Source of the DNA: Camarhynchus parvulus
Lineage: Eukaryota; Chordata; Aves; Passeriformes; Thraupidae
NCBI RefSeq assembly: GCF_901933205.1
Contig: NC_044574.1
Location: 47,215,609-47,279,608, forward strand
Direction: 5' to 3'
DNA: 64,000 nt
Positions 54,001 through 64,000 of this stretch are shown piece by piece. How positions within the stretch are numbered: position 1 is the stretch's first letter; every line of letters begins with the position of its first letter. The notes below the pieces were generated by a model that searched no databases, had not been told where the DNA came from, and was given only the letters and a program-made list of their open reading frames with translations. The translations under genes and the position numbers were made by a program.

Positions 54001-54025
54001 TAGACTGCAGCTGTGCTGCAGTCTA
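54001..54025. repeat. Perfect inverted repeat, 10 bp arms, 5 nt loop
   Basis: TAGACTGCAG at 54001-54010 and CTGCAGTCTA at 54016-54025 are exact reverse complements around CTGTG. It directly follows a short TTAGGGTTAGG stretch at 53989-53999. Confidence 0.85.
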
Positions 54026-57000
54026 GTTGCTCCTCAACACTCAACCATAATCAAACTCCTGCTCTGCTTCTCAGGGGAGCTACATGCTGCCCTGGTGCCT
54101 TCATCTGAAGGCTGGTTTGTTTGGGTTTTTTGTTCTTGGTGGTTTTTTTTTACTAGAAGCTCATTTGAAAAGATATATTGACAAAGAAATGCAGATAAGC
54201 TGTGGTCAGCCTTACTGCTGCTGCCATTCATACCCTTTTGAATCACGGCACATTGGCGCAATCAGCTCTTCAAAGGAGTCTGCCCGAATGTTTCTTCTTC
54301 CAGATTTGATGCTAACATGTACTGATTTATTACAGTCAGGAGCTGGGACCCATCAAAATCACCCTCTGTGTTTATGTCACACCTTCACTGTTTTCCCTCG
54401 TGGCTCCTGTGATCCTCCCCCAATTAAAGGCTTGTCTCATCTTCCCCTTAGCTCAGGGACACCATCCTTCTTCCCAGCAGTTTGTCCCCTTTTCAACTGC
54501 AGCTGCAATGCTGCCCCATCCAAGCTCTGTAGGTCTCTGCAGAGCTCTACTGCTAAACCTCCATTGAAGACAGACCTGTTACATCTTCCTGAACTCTTTG
54601 AGAAGGATTGTAGTTCAGTACAAATGTTTGCAGTGCTGTCTCTTGGCTTATTGTGATGGTGGCTGTATGAAACAGTGATGTGCTGATGGAAAGGGATATG
54701 TGTTCACAGCTATCTGTTGGCAGGAGCTCCTTGTGGGCCACATAATGGCATTGCTGTAGGCCAGTGAGATCTGCCAAAGGCAAAGAAGTTACCTGAATTT
54801 AGGGTATGACTCTCACATCAACTCTTTATTTCCTCTGTTTTATTGATCTTATTTTGTTTTCCCAATGACTTATTCTGTGCATCTGAAGTCTGCATTTTTT
54901 TAGCATTTAAGCAACTTTTTTGTCTACCTCTTGTGCTGATGTGAATTTTGTAGGATCCTATTTAAGGCCACAAAGATCACTGTTCTTTCCCCATGAGCTG
55001 CATATTCAAGTAGCATTAATATTAAATAGGATTTCAGGGAATGTATTGAGGGAAAATAATCTTCTTTTACACCTCTTTTAACACACCTATTTTATTTCTT
55101 TGGCATTTCTTACCTCTTGAAGCTATTTTCTTATTTCCCTGTCTACACAAAGGTAGACCACATCTCACTCTTCTAACATGACTCCCTCCCTCCCCTCTTG
55201 AGGACCCTCAAGGATGCCAGGCATATGGCTCTTTGTGCTGTTTTCTTTTTCACTTCCATTTGAGAGATACTGTTTGCTTCCTCTCCAAACCCATTTTCAT
55301 TCAGAGACCAAAAATGCTTCCCCTCTGTTTTGATCTGAAAAGGAACATGTACTTGCCTGAAGCCATATGATGTTCTAAGACTCCTATAAAGATTCATTTA
55401 TTTATTAGCCTTCTTTGAGCTTGAAAAATACAACCCTTTTTTTTTCCCACAGTGTCTTTAATCCTTAAGTACTTCACAAGTTGCAGCTCTAGCATTGACG
55501 GAAAAGCGCTGTGGGCTGTAGGGTTGGGCAGCCCTGCTGGAGTAGATGGCTTCATGTGGGTCCTTTTGGGAAAGGAAGTGTTTTCCTGTGAAGTTCAGTC
55601 TCAGTCCATGGGCAGGGATGCTACTTGTGGCAGGCAGAATCAGGGGTTAATATCCAGTTTCATGTTCTGTTTCCTTCTTGAAACGGTATCATGAGCCATC
55701 ACGTGCCATTTCTACATAGCTCCAAAATAATAAACAGCATTTCTGTACTCAGATGAACCATTTAGCTCCAGCCTTTGATTAAATTGTTTTTCCATTATCC
55801 AACAATGAACTGTTAAATGAGTTGGAAATCTGCTCTGGACTAAAGATGTCTTTTCTATAGTACTAATTGCTAACAAAGTGGAACAGAATACCAAGGAGGA
55901 GGAGGATAGGTCACCTGCATGAAATTTAGTTTTAAAGGAAAACGATCTGGGTATATATGAACTGTAGCTTAGAAATCTTAGAAAGAAGGCACTTAACACT
56001 TGAGATTTTGAGGATGTTGCAATTTTTCATATATGACTTCTTTAGTTGCATGTAGCTAGCTTTCAGAGATGTCTGAATAGCCAAACAGTTTGCAGTTACC
56101 TGGGTAGTATGCTGGTCACAATTTCTAGTTTTGTGTGAGGATTACAAGGCATTTCTAGCGTAGTCATTGCCATTTTTTGCAATGATTGTTAGTTAATCCC
56201 AGCTATCTCATGTGCCTGTGACATGAATCAGTAATTGCACATGGCCAATTAACCTTTATTTCCCAGGTGAGAGAAGTAGCAGATAGAGTAATGAAGGAGT
56301 GCTTAATAGAGTATCATTCCATCTGGACAAGTTACAGCACTGGAGGGTGAGAGAGAACATGGACCCTATCTTTGAAGACAGCACTTCAAAGGTGTACAAA
56401 ATAAAGGGTCTGTGTGAGCCATACACAGGGACACCAGTAATAGTCCCAGTGCAAAGAGGAAAATTGCTACATTACTGTTTGCTTTTTACTATGTTTTTAT
56501 ATTTTTCCCCTCTCCTATTAACAGTGGCTCAACAAAGTAAGAGCTTTGGCTGACATTGGCTGTGCAGCTGCAGGGCTGTGCTGCAGGGCTGCCCTGGCTG
56601 GGTGCCCTGCTGCAGGCAGCTCCTCTGCAGCAAGCAGGGCCCAGCAGCACCCAAGCTCCTCAGCCATGCAGCATGGCAGCCCACCAAAAACTGACTCTGG
56701 AAGTGGCTTTCTGAGCCATCACCTCATGCCAACAGGCTGACTTGTCCCTGGCCTCTGCTATTCCTCCTCAAGTCAAAATACACAATCACTCATGCCATGG
56801 GCTTCCTCTTTAGGCTTTTGTTCATGTCTTTATTTTTCTTCTGGGTGTGCTTTCTTCAGCTATTGAGCAGGACTGTGTAGCCAGAAATCTGGGAATGCCT
56901 CAGAGTGAAACACTTCCCTCTGGTCCTTTTCTGCAAGACAGCACCATGGGTGGCATCTCCTTCAGAGGGGAGAAAGAATGAGAAAAGTTCTTATCCTTCA

Positions 57001-58989
57001 GATCTCAGAAGAGTTTGAAAATGTGAGTACTGAAGTCTCAGACCACTAGTGAATTTGAAAATAAATTACTATTATGTGCTTTGAAGATTTAGAGACAGTC
57101 TCATCCCTTTTCAATGAAGACCTGCCACATTTTTGCTTTTTGAATTCTTCCCATTGGCTAAACAGGTGATTTACCTTCTATTTGTTCTCACTGCTGCTGA
57201 TACCACAAACTCATTTACTAAGGGAGGCAGACACCTCTTGCACATCAGGAGGCAGAGGGGTTGGGTTTGTCTGAACATTATACAGAGCCTTGTCATGCCT
57301 GACCTACTGGCCATTGTGAGGAGCTCAGACTGGGAAGAAGACACTCCTGAGGTGCAGCACTAGGAGGAAACAAGATGACTCCTCCTCATTTACCAGGCTG
57401 GAATATTGGGGGATTATCTGCAACATCCGGGGCAGCCTTTGGCCAATGCACTATTAAATAAATGGCATAATTGTCAAAAAGAGCACGGAGCATTTCCATG
57501 CTGCCTGCTGTGCTTCACAGGCACGTGCAGAGCTTCACCAACATGTCAGTGTGTACAGCGGCACTGAGCACAGAGAGGGAAGGCAGGGAGGCAGGAACCA
57601 ATTAAGGTTTTACTGTGTTACCAGATCACCAGCAGAGAGGCACAGACAGAAAGGGGCACCTTTGGGCTGTACCTCTGCCCACAGTGACAATAAGAGATGC
57701 TCAGCAGCTGCTGCCCCACCAGGCTGGGCAGACATTAATGGTCCAACTCAGCCCAGGAGTGTGCTTTTCAAGTGAATTGCCTGATTACCTTCCATTACCA
57801 TGTTCCATTGGCAGTCTGGATGCACAAGGCTGAGTGCCTCCTTGCTGGAACAAAATGGGATGAAACTGGGGAGAAAGCCCCTCAAGCCTGTACAGTGCCA
57901 GTGCTGTGCCAGGAGCACCCATGATCCTGACCTGCATTTTTGCAGGGATCATGGCAAGGAACAGGTCTTAAACAGGTAGGAGTTTCCAGGAACTAAGGAA
58001 GTTCTTGGTGGCTCCATGTGCTGTAGAATGCTTAGTGTAGAAAAACCATTATGTTACTTTTAGGTCCAGTTTTCACAAGTGGGGTGTGAACACAGGCTTT
58101 GTTTTTTAAAGGTGTGACTCTTCCTCTGCAAGCTGTTCGAAATATGTGCCTCCATGTTCAGTGTGCCAAAATAAATGTTCTGCTACATTCTGATTCTGGT
58201 TTGGATTTTCCTTCTGAGTTTTAAGCCAGTAATGTGCAAAGTTACAAATTTGGTATTAGTGTTCAACACCATCAAATATATGCTATTTCATATTGCTTTG
58301 GTCATCTTTCCTCTTCCCCTTAAGTTGTTGGCTCATACATCATTGCTAAGAAAATTTTAGGGAAAGTCTTAGAAAGAATAATTACAAATAATTAGAAAAA
58401 GAATAATTAACATTTTTTTTTTTTTTTTTTGGAGAAGTCTATATTTCATTTAGGTTTCAAAAATAAGCCTAATTTCTTTTTTCTTTTGAACAAGACTGCT
58501 GATCATGCTGGTAAAAGTTGAGAAGCAGTACAGGCTTTATTTAAACCCTCAGCTGCTCAGGTAGCCACCAAATATAGCTGAGCTCTTACAGGAACTGCTT
58601 GTAGGATTCTCGTATTGTTTAGTTTGAATACAAATCCTAGTTCTAGGGTTTCATACCACAACTAGATTTAATGTAAGTGAGATTCTGATCTGGAGCCAAG
58701 CTCCACATCTGACCAAATCCAAATATGTCAGAATCCCAAAATGTATTTTAAGTATATCACATAACAGACTCTCTGAACATCATAAAAAGTTATATGATAA
58801 ATATAACCAAATAGGAATGTTTTCATAAATAAATGAGTTCTTGTGCCATTGAGCCCTTCTACCATGGTGTTGAGGGTCAGATCCTTATCCATCTGTGCAG
58901 AATAGGCTTGCATCATGCTTATGAACTTGAAGCCATGCTCGAAGGGCACAACACCAATTGCAGAGAATAGGAGCCAAACTTCTCAAATG
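54026..58989. other. Intergenic segment without recognised genes
   Basis: It includes an open frame of 190 codons at 54084-54656 on the plus strand, which has no domain or composition suggesting a protein. A CTG/CAG-rich stretch lies at about 56546-56690, a GC-richer stretch at 57480-57900, and a T18 run at 58413-58430. Confidence 0.5.
58413..58430. repeat. T18 homopolymer
   Basis: Uninterrupted run of 18 T, the longest T-run noted in the window. Confidence 0.85.
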
Positions 58990-59220
58990 CTATGACCAGC
59001 CGGCCCCGCACAAAGCTGCTCAGGCCAGCTGTGAGGCACCCATTTGTGTGAGAGATGCGGCACCACGGGCCCCAGCGCCGGCTCTCCGTGCTCTCCGTGC
59101 TCCCTGCAGGTGGTTACCAGGCAACACCGCAGCTCCACACCTACCTTGTCCTCCCTGCCACGGCCTGGATGCATCCCTCGATGCTGCTGCTGCTACTGGG
59201 AGGGAGAGAATATGATTTTG
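58990..59220. promoter_or_regulatory. Small distal GC/CpG-rich islet
   Basis: CpG dinucleotides cluster over about 200 bp (GGCCCCGC, GCGGCACCACGGGC, AGCGCCGG, CCGTG twice) in a CpG-poor neighbourhood, some 15 kb upstream of COL25A1. It contains a 9 bp tandem pair CTCTCCGTG at 59082-59099 and an X-box-like motif. It could be a distal element or an alternative first exon; no coding sequence is recognised. Confidence 0.4.
59113..59125. promoter_or_regulatory. RFX X-box-like motif
   Basis: GTTACC-A-GGCAAC has both half-sites of the RFX X-box (consensus GTTRCC NN GGCAAC) with one spacer base instead of the commoner two. It sits within the distal CpG islet. Confidence 0.4.
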
Positions 59221-62200
59221 GAGGAGGGTGGGAGGAAGGTGGCCACAAATGAAGAGTATTTGTATATCCCCTACCCCCTAGATTGCTGCAGATCAGCTGG
59301 CTGGAACTTGTAGATAGTCTTCAAGGAAAATTCAGGGATCTGAGTTCAATCATTTCACAGCAAATGGCATTACTGTGAAAGGAGAAAAATTCCAGATGCT
59401 TGCTCTCCTTGCAAAAGAGCTAATGCTCTTGCCTGGTTTTTTAGACTAGGCAATTGTAGCACCTGCCTTTCCTGAGCTGAGCAATGACGCAGCTCACCCT
59501 TACAGTGACCTTCAAAGGCGAAAACAAAAAAGAGGAAATAGCTTGGATGCAGAAGTACCTGTAACACATCTTGCAAGGAAAGGCTCTGCAAAGTGCTTGC
59601 CTGCTGGCTATAGCTGATGTGATGGAGTGTGGGGCTGGGACTTCACCCTGATTCTCACACCATTCCTCTTTTACAACCAAAGACGCTGACTGCTTCCTGC
59701 TTTTTCTTGGCTATTTTTCCTATGGCTGGGTTCATAGCCTGAATAGTTAGGATAGGGATCTGGTACAGTACTTCATCCTGCCCACTACCATGGCACCACA
59801 AATGTGCACAAGAGAAAGAGGAGAGATAGCCTGGGTGAAAGCTGGGGGAAGAGCCTTGCAGGGAGCCTTCCCTATGCCCACTGTGCCAGGGTAGCCAGTA
59901 TGTATGCCCAGCCTGCTGACCCCAGCTTTATGCTTCTACAGAAACTTCTCAACCTGGCCAGCAGTGCCAGCTCCTCCCCTTGAGCTATGGAAGAAACATT
60001 TCTGCAGACCATGAGGGATGTAACATGGGGGAGAGAGAGGGAGTGGAGAGGATGTACTTTCCTCCATAGCACATTCATGTAGTACAAAGTGTAATTTAGC
60101 CCTTTGCTTCATATCTAGCTGCCCTTAGATGCCATGCAAAAGAAGCCCACTCTTTATTTGTTTTTGGGCTTTCTCATGAGGAATAGGTGTTGTGTTAAAC
60201 ACCTATTCCTCAAAAGAGCTTCCTAATGTAGGCACACAAAGGATCGAGAAATGCTCACTTTCTGGACCTACCTTGCCCACAGGCAGAATGGACCCTTTTC
60301 ACACTGTATCCTGCAAAAACTTGTGTGATATATTCCTATTAAAATCTCTGTTTAAGCAAGCAAGGAAACATAATAAACTATGTCTAGTTTTCAATCAATT
60401 TCCAAACTTGAAAATGTTTGCAAAAAGAGATCTGATTTCAGCAAGCCCTATTTTTTGCATATTCTTTGTTATGAGACCTGCTCATTGCCTAAAAATGCTC
60501 AGCATCTCTCCAGGTAAGGAGCCCAGGCCCCATCAAGGGTAAATAAGGGTAACAGAGCTGCATCCCAGGGAGGCCTCACCTGAGGAGCAGGATCAGCAGC
60601 CGTGCCCATGCTGCAATGCGGCTGCGTGATGGGGCAGGGAGCAGCACATTCTTCTCCCTGCCACAGGCATTCCTGCAGAGGCAAGGAGGCCTGGGGGCTG
60701 CCAGCTGCTCAGCCCTTTGCTGCTGGAAGAATGCAGCTGAATGTGAAAACTTGTCACCAGGCTGAAGCCATGATACACCTGTCCCTCCTGTCAGTCTTCT
60801 GCCGCAAAGTCTCCCAGGGACTTGAAAACTCAAGCCATAAAAATGGGATTTAACTAGCCTTATTCTAGAATGCAGTATGTAACATCCATGCTCCATATGT
60901 CCCATGATGGGAATGTCCATTTAAACCATGCTATGTAAACAAGACAACAGCTGTGGAATGGCATGAGCCATCCTGCAGTAATACAGAGAAGAGCTGGGCA
61001 AAACTTTAGAGGAACATTCCTTTTTGTTAAATACCTATGCCCAGAGAAACGAGAAGAATGTTTGATGGGGACCAATGCCATCCCCTTTTATTATTAAGTG
61101 GCAGAGCTGTGAGAAACCTGTTAGAAGGAGGAAAACAAGTCCTCCAGCAATGAGAAAAGAGGAAACCATTTCCCCTTTTCATGTTGTTAACAGTCTTGTG
61201 TCTAGCCTGGAAAGATAACACCTTGAGAAGCTACTTGCACTCACCTTTTATAGGTCAGCAGTGTGGGAGCCCTGCAGGAATGCACTCTGCTAAATGTATG
61301 GAAACAGCTGGCTGCAGCTGAATCAGTTGTTTCCTCCCTGGAGATAAATGTTTGCCTGTCTTTTTTCACCCCTGTTTTCTTAAAATCTAAATTAGACTGC
61401 CATAATGAAGAGAAATTTCCTGATATGTCCAGTGAAATATAGCAAATGCAGTAACAAGCACTGCTCAGAGCATTATTTTTTCTGTTTGTTAGCTGAAGTG
61501 AGAGGAAAAGAGTTGTGGTTTTCTTTTTGTTCCTTCAGTTGGCTTTTCTTCCACATCCCAACAAATATATTAATCTGTGGTTAAACAAAATGTTTTATTC
61601 CACTATAAATCAAACGTCTTGGTTGGTTCTTCTCTCCCAACCCCATGCTTTCCTTTATTAAACTCAGATAAATTGAAACTAAGCATCTCTAAATTGCAGG
61701 TCAAGATGCTTGACCACTCTTAAAAAAGCAGCCCAATGGTTTGATTAATTTGACTTTAACCTGAAAATAATTAGTTTTACCAAACTTTCATTATTGGTTA
61801 ATAAAACTTCTAGCATTGCAATTTTCTTCTGTTCTAGTTACCATATATATACTGACATTTGTAAAAGACACTAAGATTTAATAACCTCCTAGGCAAATAT
61901 TGACCGAGACAGGAGGTCAATGTTAAACTGTCAAATCAATAAATCCAAACATTCACACTGGCAGTAGTTAATCTGCTTATACTTATTTTTTAAATAAATA
62001 ACTTCTTTGATAATATTGGCTTTTAATTTATTTAAAGTTGCTGAAGCTCAGAAACACATTTATTCATCACATTGGTTACAAAACTAGTAATAAGTGTTTA
62101 CTTGAAACATGGAAATTAAAACTGAAGACCATCATAAATCTTACCTACTTGACCTAACCAGAAACTCGGAACCATCATCATACACACACTTTTCACTTGG

Positions 62201-64000
62201 ATATTTAAAAGCTGCATTTGAGTAAGTTTGTAATCTTAGTGCCTGAGTGCAGGCTTGCAGGGTCAAAAGTGAGAAGTAGCTACACCCTCTTCAAAATATA
62301 TTCTCTGTGAAACACCCTGGCTAAACTTACTTCCATCGAGACACTGGTAGCTCTGGAAGGGGAAAAAAACCTCTCAGTGAGGGGAGGAGAGATTTTATAA
62401 GAGCAATTTCTTCAAAGCCCTGGTTAGGAAGCCAAAATCTACATTTATGAATGTTTTCAGCAAGGAAATCAGTACAAGGTGTCCATCTGAAAGCGCTTTC
62501 CATCTGTGGTTGGGGAGCAGTAAGATTTCCTAGCAATGATTCCAACTTACCCTAAAATCCATTCTTTATTATGGCCTTGTGATAAAAAGTTAGAATCCTG
62601 CCTGAGTCACAGGGAAGTGGGCATACACCTCATCAAGCTTTCAGAGAGGATTTTGAGGAGAATTTCCCACTTACTGAATTAATAACTCTGTATTTGAAAG
62701 AGGTTCAGTGCAGAAGCTGGGAGCAGATGGGAACAGTCGTCTTTCTCTTCTGCAAAGCATATCCTTAAATACAATATTTAAGGTCTCCTAACCTTTATTT
62801 TTTATTTCTGGAACTCAAGCAATTTCCTGACTATTGATTATCTGTGAGCTGGAAGTGCAAATCACCATGCAAATGAGTACACCAAGGACCCTTATTAACA
62901 GAAAGGCAACAAAGACTCTTCAGGACAAGCCAGGGGAAGCAGGAAAGGCGAAAAGGTTCCCGAGGGTCAGTTGCAGGGTTAGCAGAGGGAATTCAAGGCT
63001 TGGAGCTGAACCATCAACAACATCTCTTGACCCTCACAATGGGGCATTGTTCCAGCATTTTGGTGATGTCCTCTATTAATAATGGTGTATTCTCTTCGAG
63101 TAGCATGCCCTAGAAATTGTATGGATTAGGCATTGAGTCCCACACACTTTAGCAAGGGAGAAAGACAGAAAGTGTAGAAAAGCTAGGCTCGCTCTTGCAT
63201 TCCTACACCATTGAGGGCAAAGGAATAATGCAAAACATGCAGGAAAATGTTCTTAATAAGGTGTGTAATCTAGTTATGAAAAGGGGAGGGAAAACACAAC
63301 TGTAACACAACCAGTTTCATCCTAGCTTTCAATATGGGCTGTATTCTCTGCCCTTCAGCGTTAATGCAGCTGAAGTGGACAAGGTCTGCAGAGCACCGTT
63401 TATTTCAGTTGTCAGCTGTAATCACCATCACCATCACTTGTGCTGCGGCTGTGCCCCGTGTAACAGGATAGGGGTCCTCCATTCTCCCAGCCCCTGATGA
63501 AGTATAAAGGACATCAATCCTGTCCCAAGCAGCTTACCATGCAACCACCAGGCAACAAGCCTGAGCAACAGCATAGAATCCAGCAGTGAGGCAAAGCAGG
63601 TGCTAAAGGGAAGTTTACAGCATTTCTGGGCTACAGTGATTAGCTTTATATCCAGCCAAAGGAGTCTGGACAACTTAGAATTTTTGAGTTTATTAAAAAA
63701 TGAGCAATTAAATCATATCAGTTCTGATCAGGCACAGTTCCACATGGTTCCCTGAGCATGTTGCTCTCCGAATATGGGATCAGTGAGTTCATGCTTAGAT
63801 TGCTTTAAGACTTTGTGTTTCTCAAACAGCCCTAAACAAGCCAGCTACAAAGGGCTGCAGAGGAGGAGGACAAAGATGAAGTTGATTGTGGAGGATGGAT
63901 GTAGGAGGATGACCACAGAGGGAATACCAGCTGCAGTTGGAAATATGGTGGTAGGTTTAAGTTGAGCTTTTATCCTACAGCATCCACTTTTCATCCTAGC
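59221..64000. other. Intergenic flank, distal end
   Basis: No gene, RNA or transposon recognised. It contains the 15 bp-arm inverted repeat at 60177-60212, a GC-richer stretch at about 60530-60800, and a short ATCACC run at 63420-63437. Confidence 0.5.
60177..60212. repeat. Perfect inverted repeat, 15 bp arms, 6 nt loop
   Basis: TGAGGAATAGGTGTT at 60177-60191 is the exact reverse complement of AACACCTATTCCTCA at 60198-60212, around GTGTTA. After two mismatched positions a further TCT/AGA pairing extends the stem. It is the strongest inverted repeat noticed in the window. Confidence 0.92.

Noticed and set aside
54084..54656. 190-codon open frame on the plus strand in the upstream flank
   Set aside because: Longest open frame outside the CpG island, but no recognisable domain. 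One frame of this size is compatible with chance over six frames of 64 kb, and no splice-site pattern or CpG promoter supports it.
63531..63545. Second X-box-like sequence (CTTACCATGCAAC)
   Set aside because: One base short of the RFX consensus and outside any GC-rich or otherwise notable context.
1..64000. tRNA, rRNA, snRNA genes, CRISPR arrays, bacterial-type operons
   Set aside because: No tRNA B-box-like GGTTCGA sequences, no regularly spaced repeats and no dense coding were seen; the window is vertebrate intronic and intergenic DNA.

Overview
The window looks like a bird nuclear genome. The repeats point that way: a solo LTR of the avian ERVL type at 4124-4712, and a CR1 LINE fragment with the usual avian CR1 landmarks at about 8365-9020. 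Coding density is very low, most of the sequence is AT-rich, and there is one sharp CpG island at about 41770-43660. I cannot name the species.

The only gene I can support is the 5' end of COL25A1 (collagen type XXV alpha 1, CLAC-P), a type II transmembrane collagen, on the minus strand. Exon 1 (42764 down to 42372) encodes the cytoplasmic tail, the transmembrane helix and the start of the ectodomain stalk. After a 549 bp intron, exon 2 (41822 down to 41753) encodes the membrane-proximal stalk with a furin-type RVAR site and the CNCP cysteines, and ends in a split Gly codon where the collagenous region would begin. No Gly-X-Y exon was found in the rest of the window, so 1-41752 reads as the beginning of a long intron 2.

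The region upstream of the start codon (about 42765-43660) is the CpG-island promoter and 5' UTR. It holds a TATA-like element, GC boxes, AT-rich POU-like motifs, a G-quadruplex-prone tract and a 180-codon upstream ORF that stops 8 nt before the COL25A1 start. From 43661 to 64000 the sequence is the intergenic flank of COL25A1 with no recognisable gene. In human the next gene in this direction is SEC24B, but it is not seen here. The flank contains a small GC/CpG-rich islet with an RFX X-box-like motif (58990-59220) and several perfect inverted repeats, the strongest with 15 bp arms at 60177-60212.

I did not find a novel multi-gene system. The observations most worth following up are the unusual GKPG-repeat cytoplasmic tail of COL25A1, the compact regulatory 5' region, the 15 bp-arm hairpin and the distal CpG islet.
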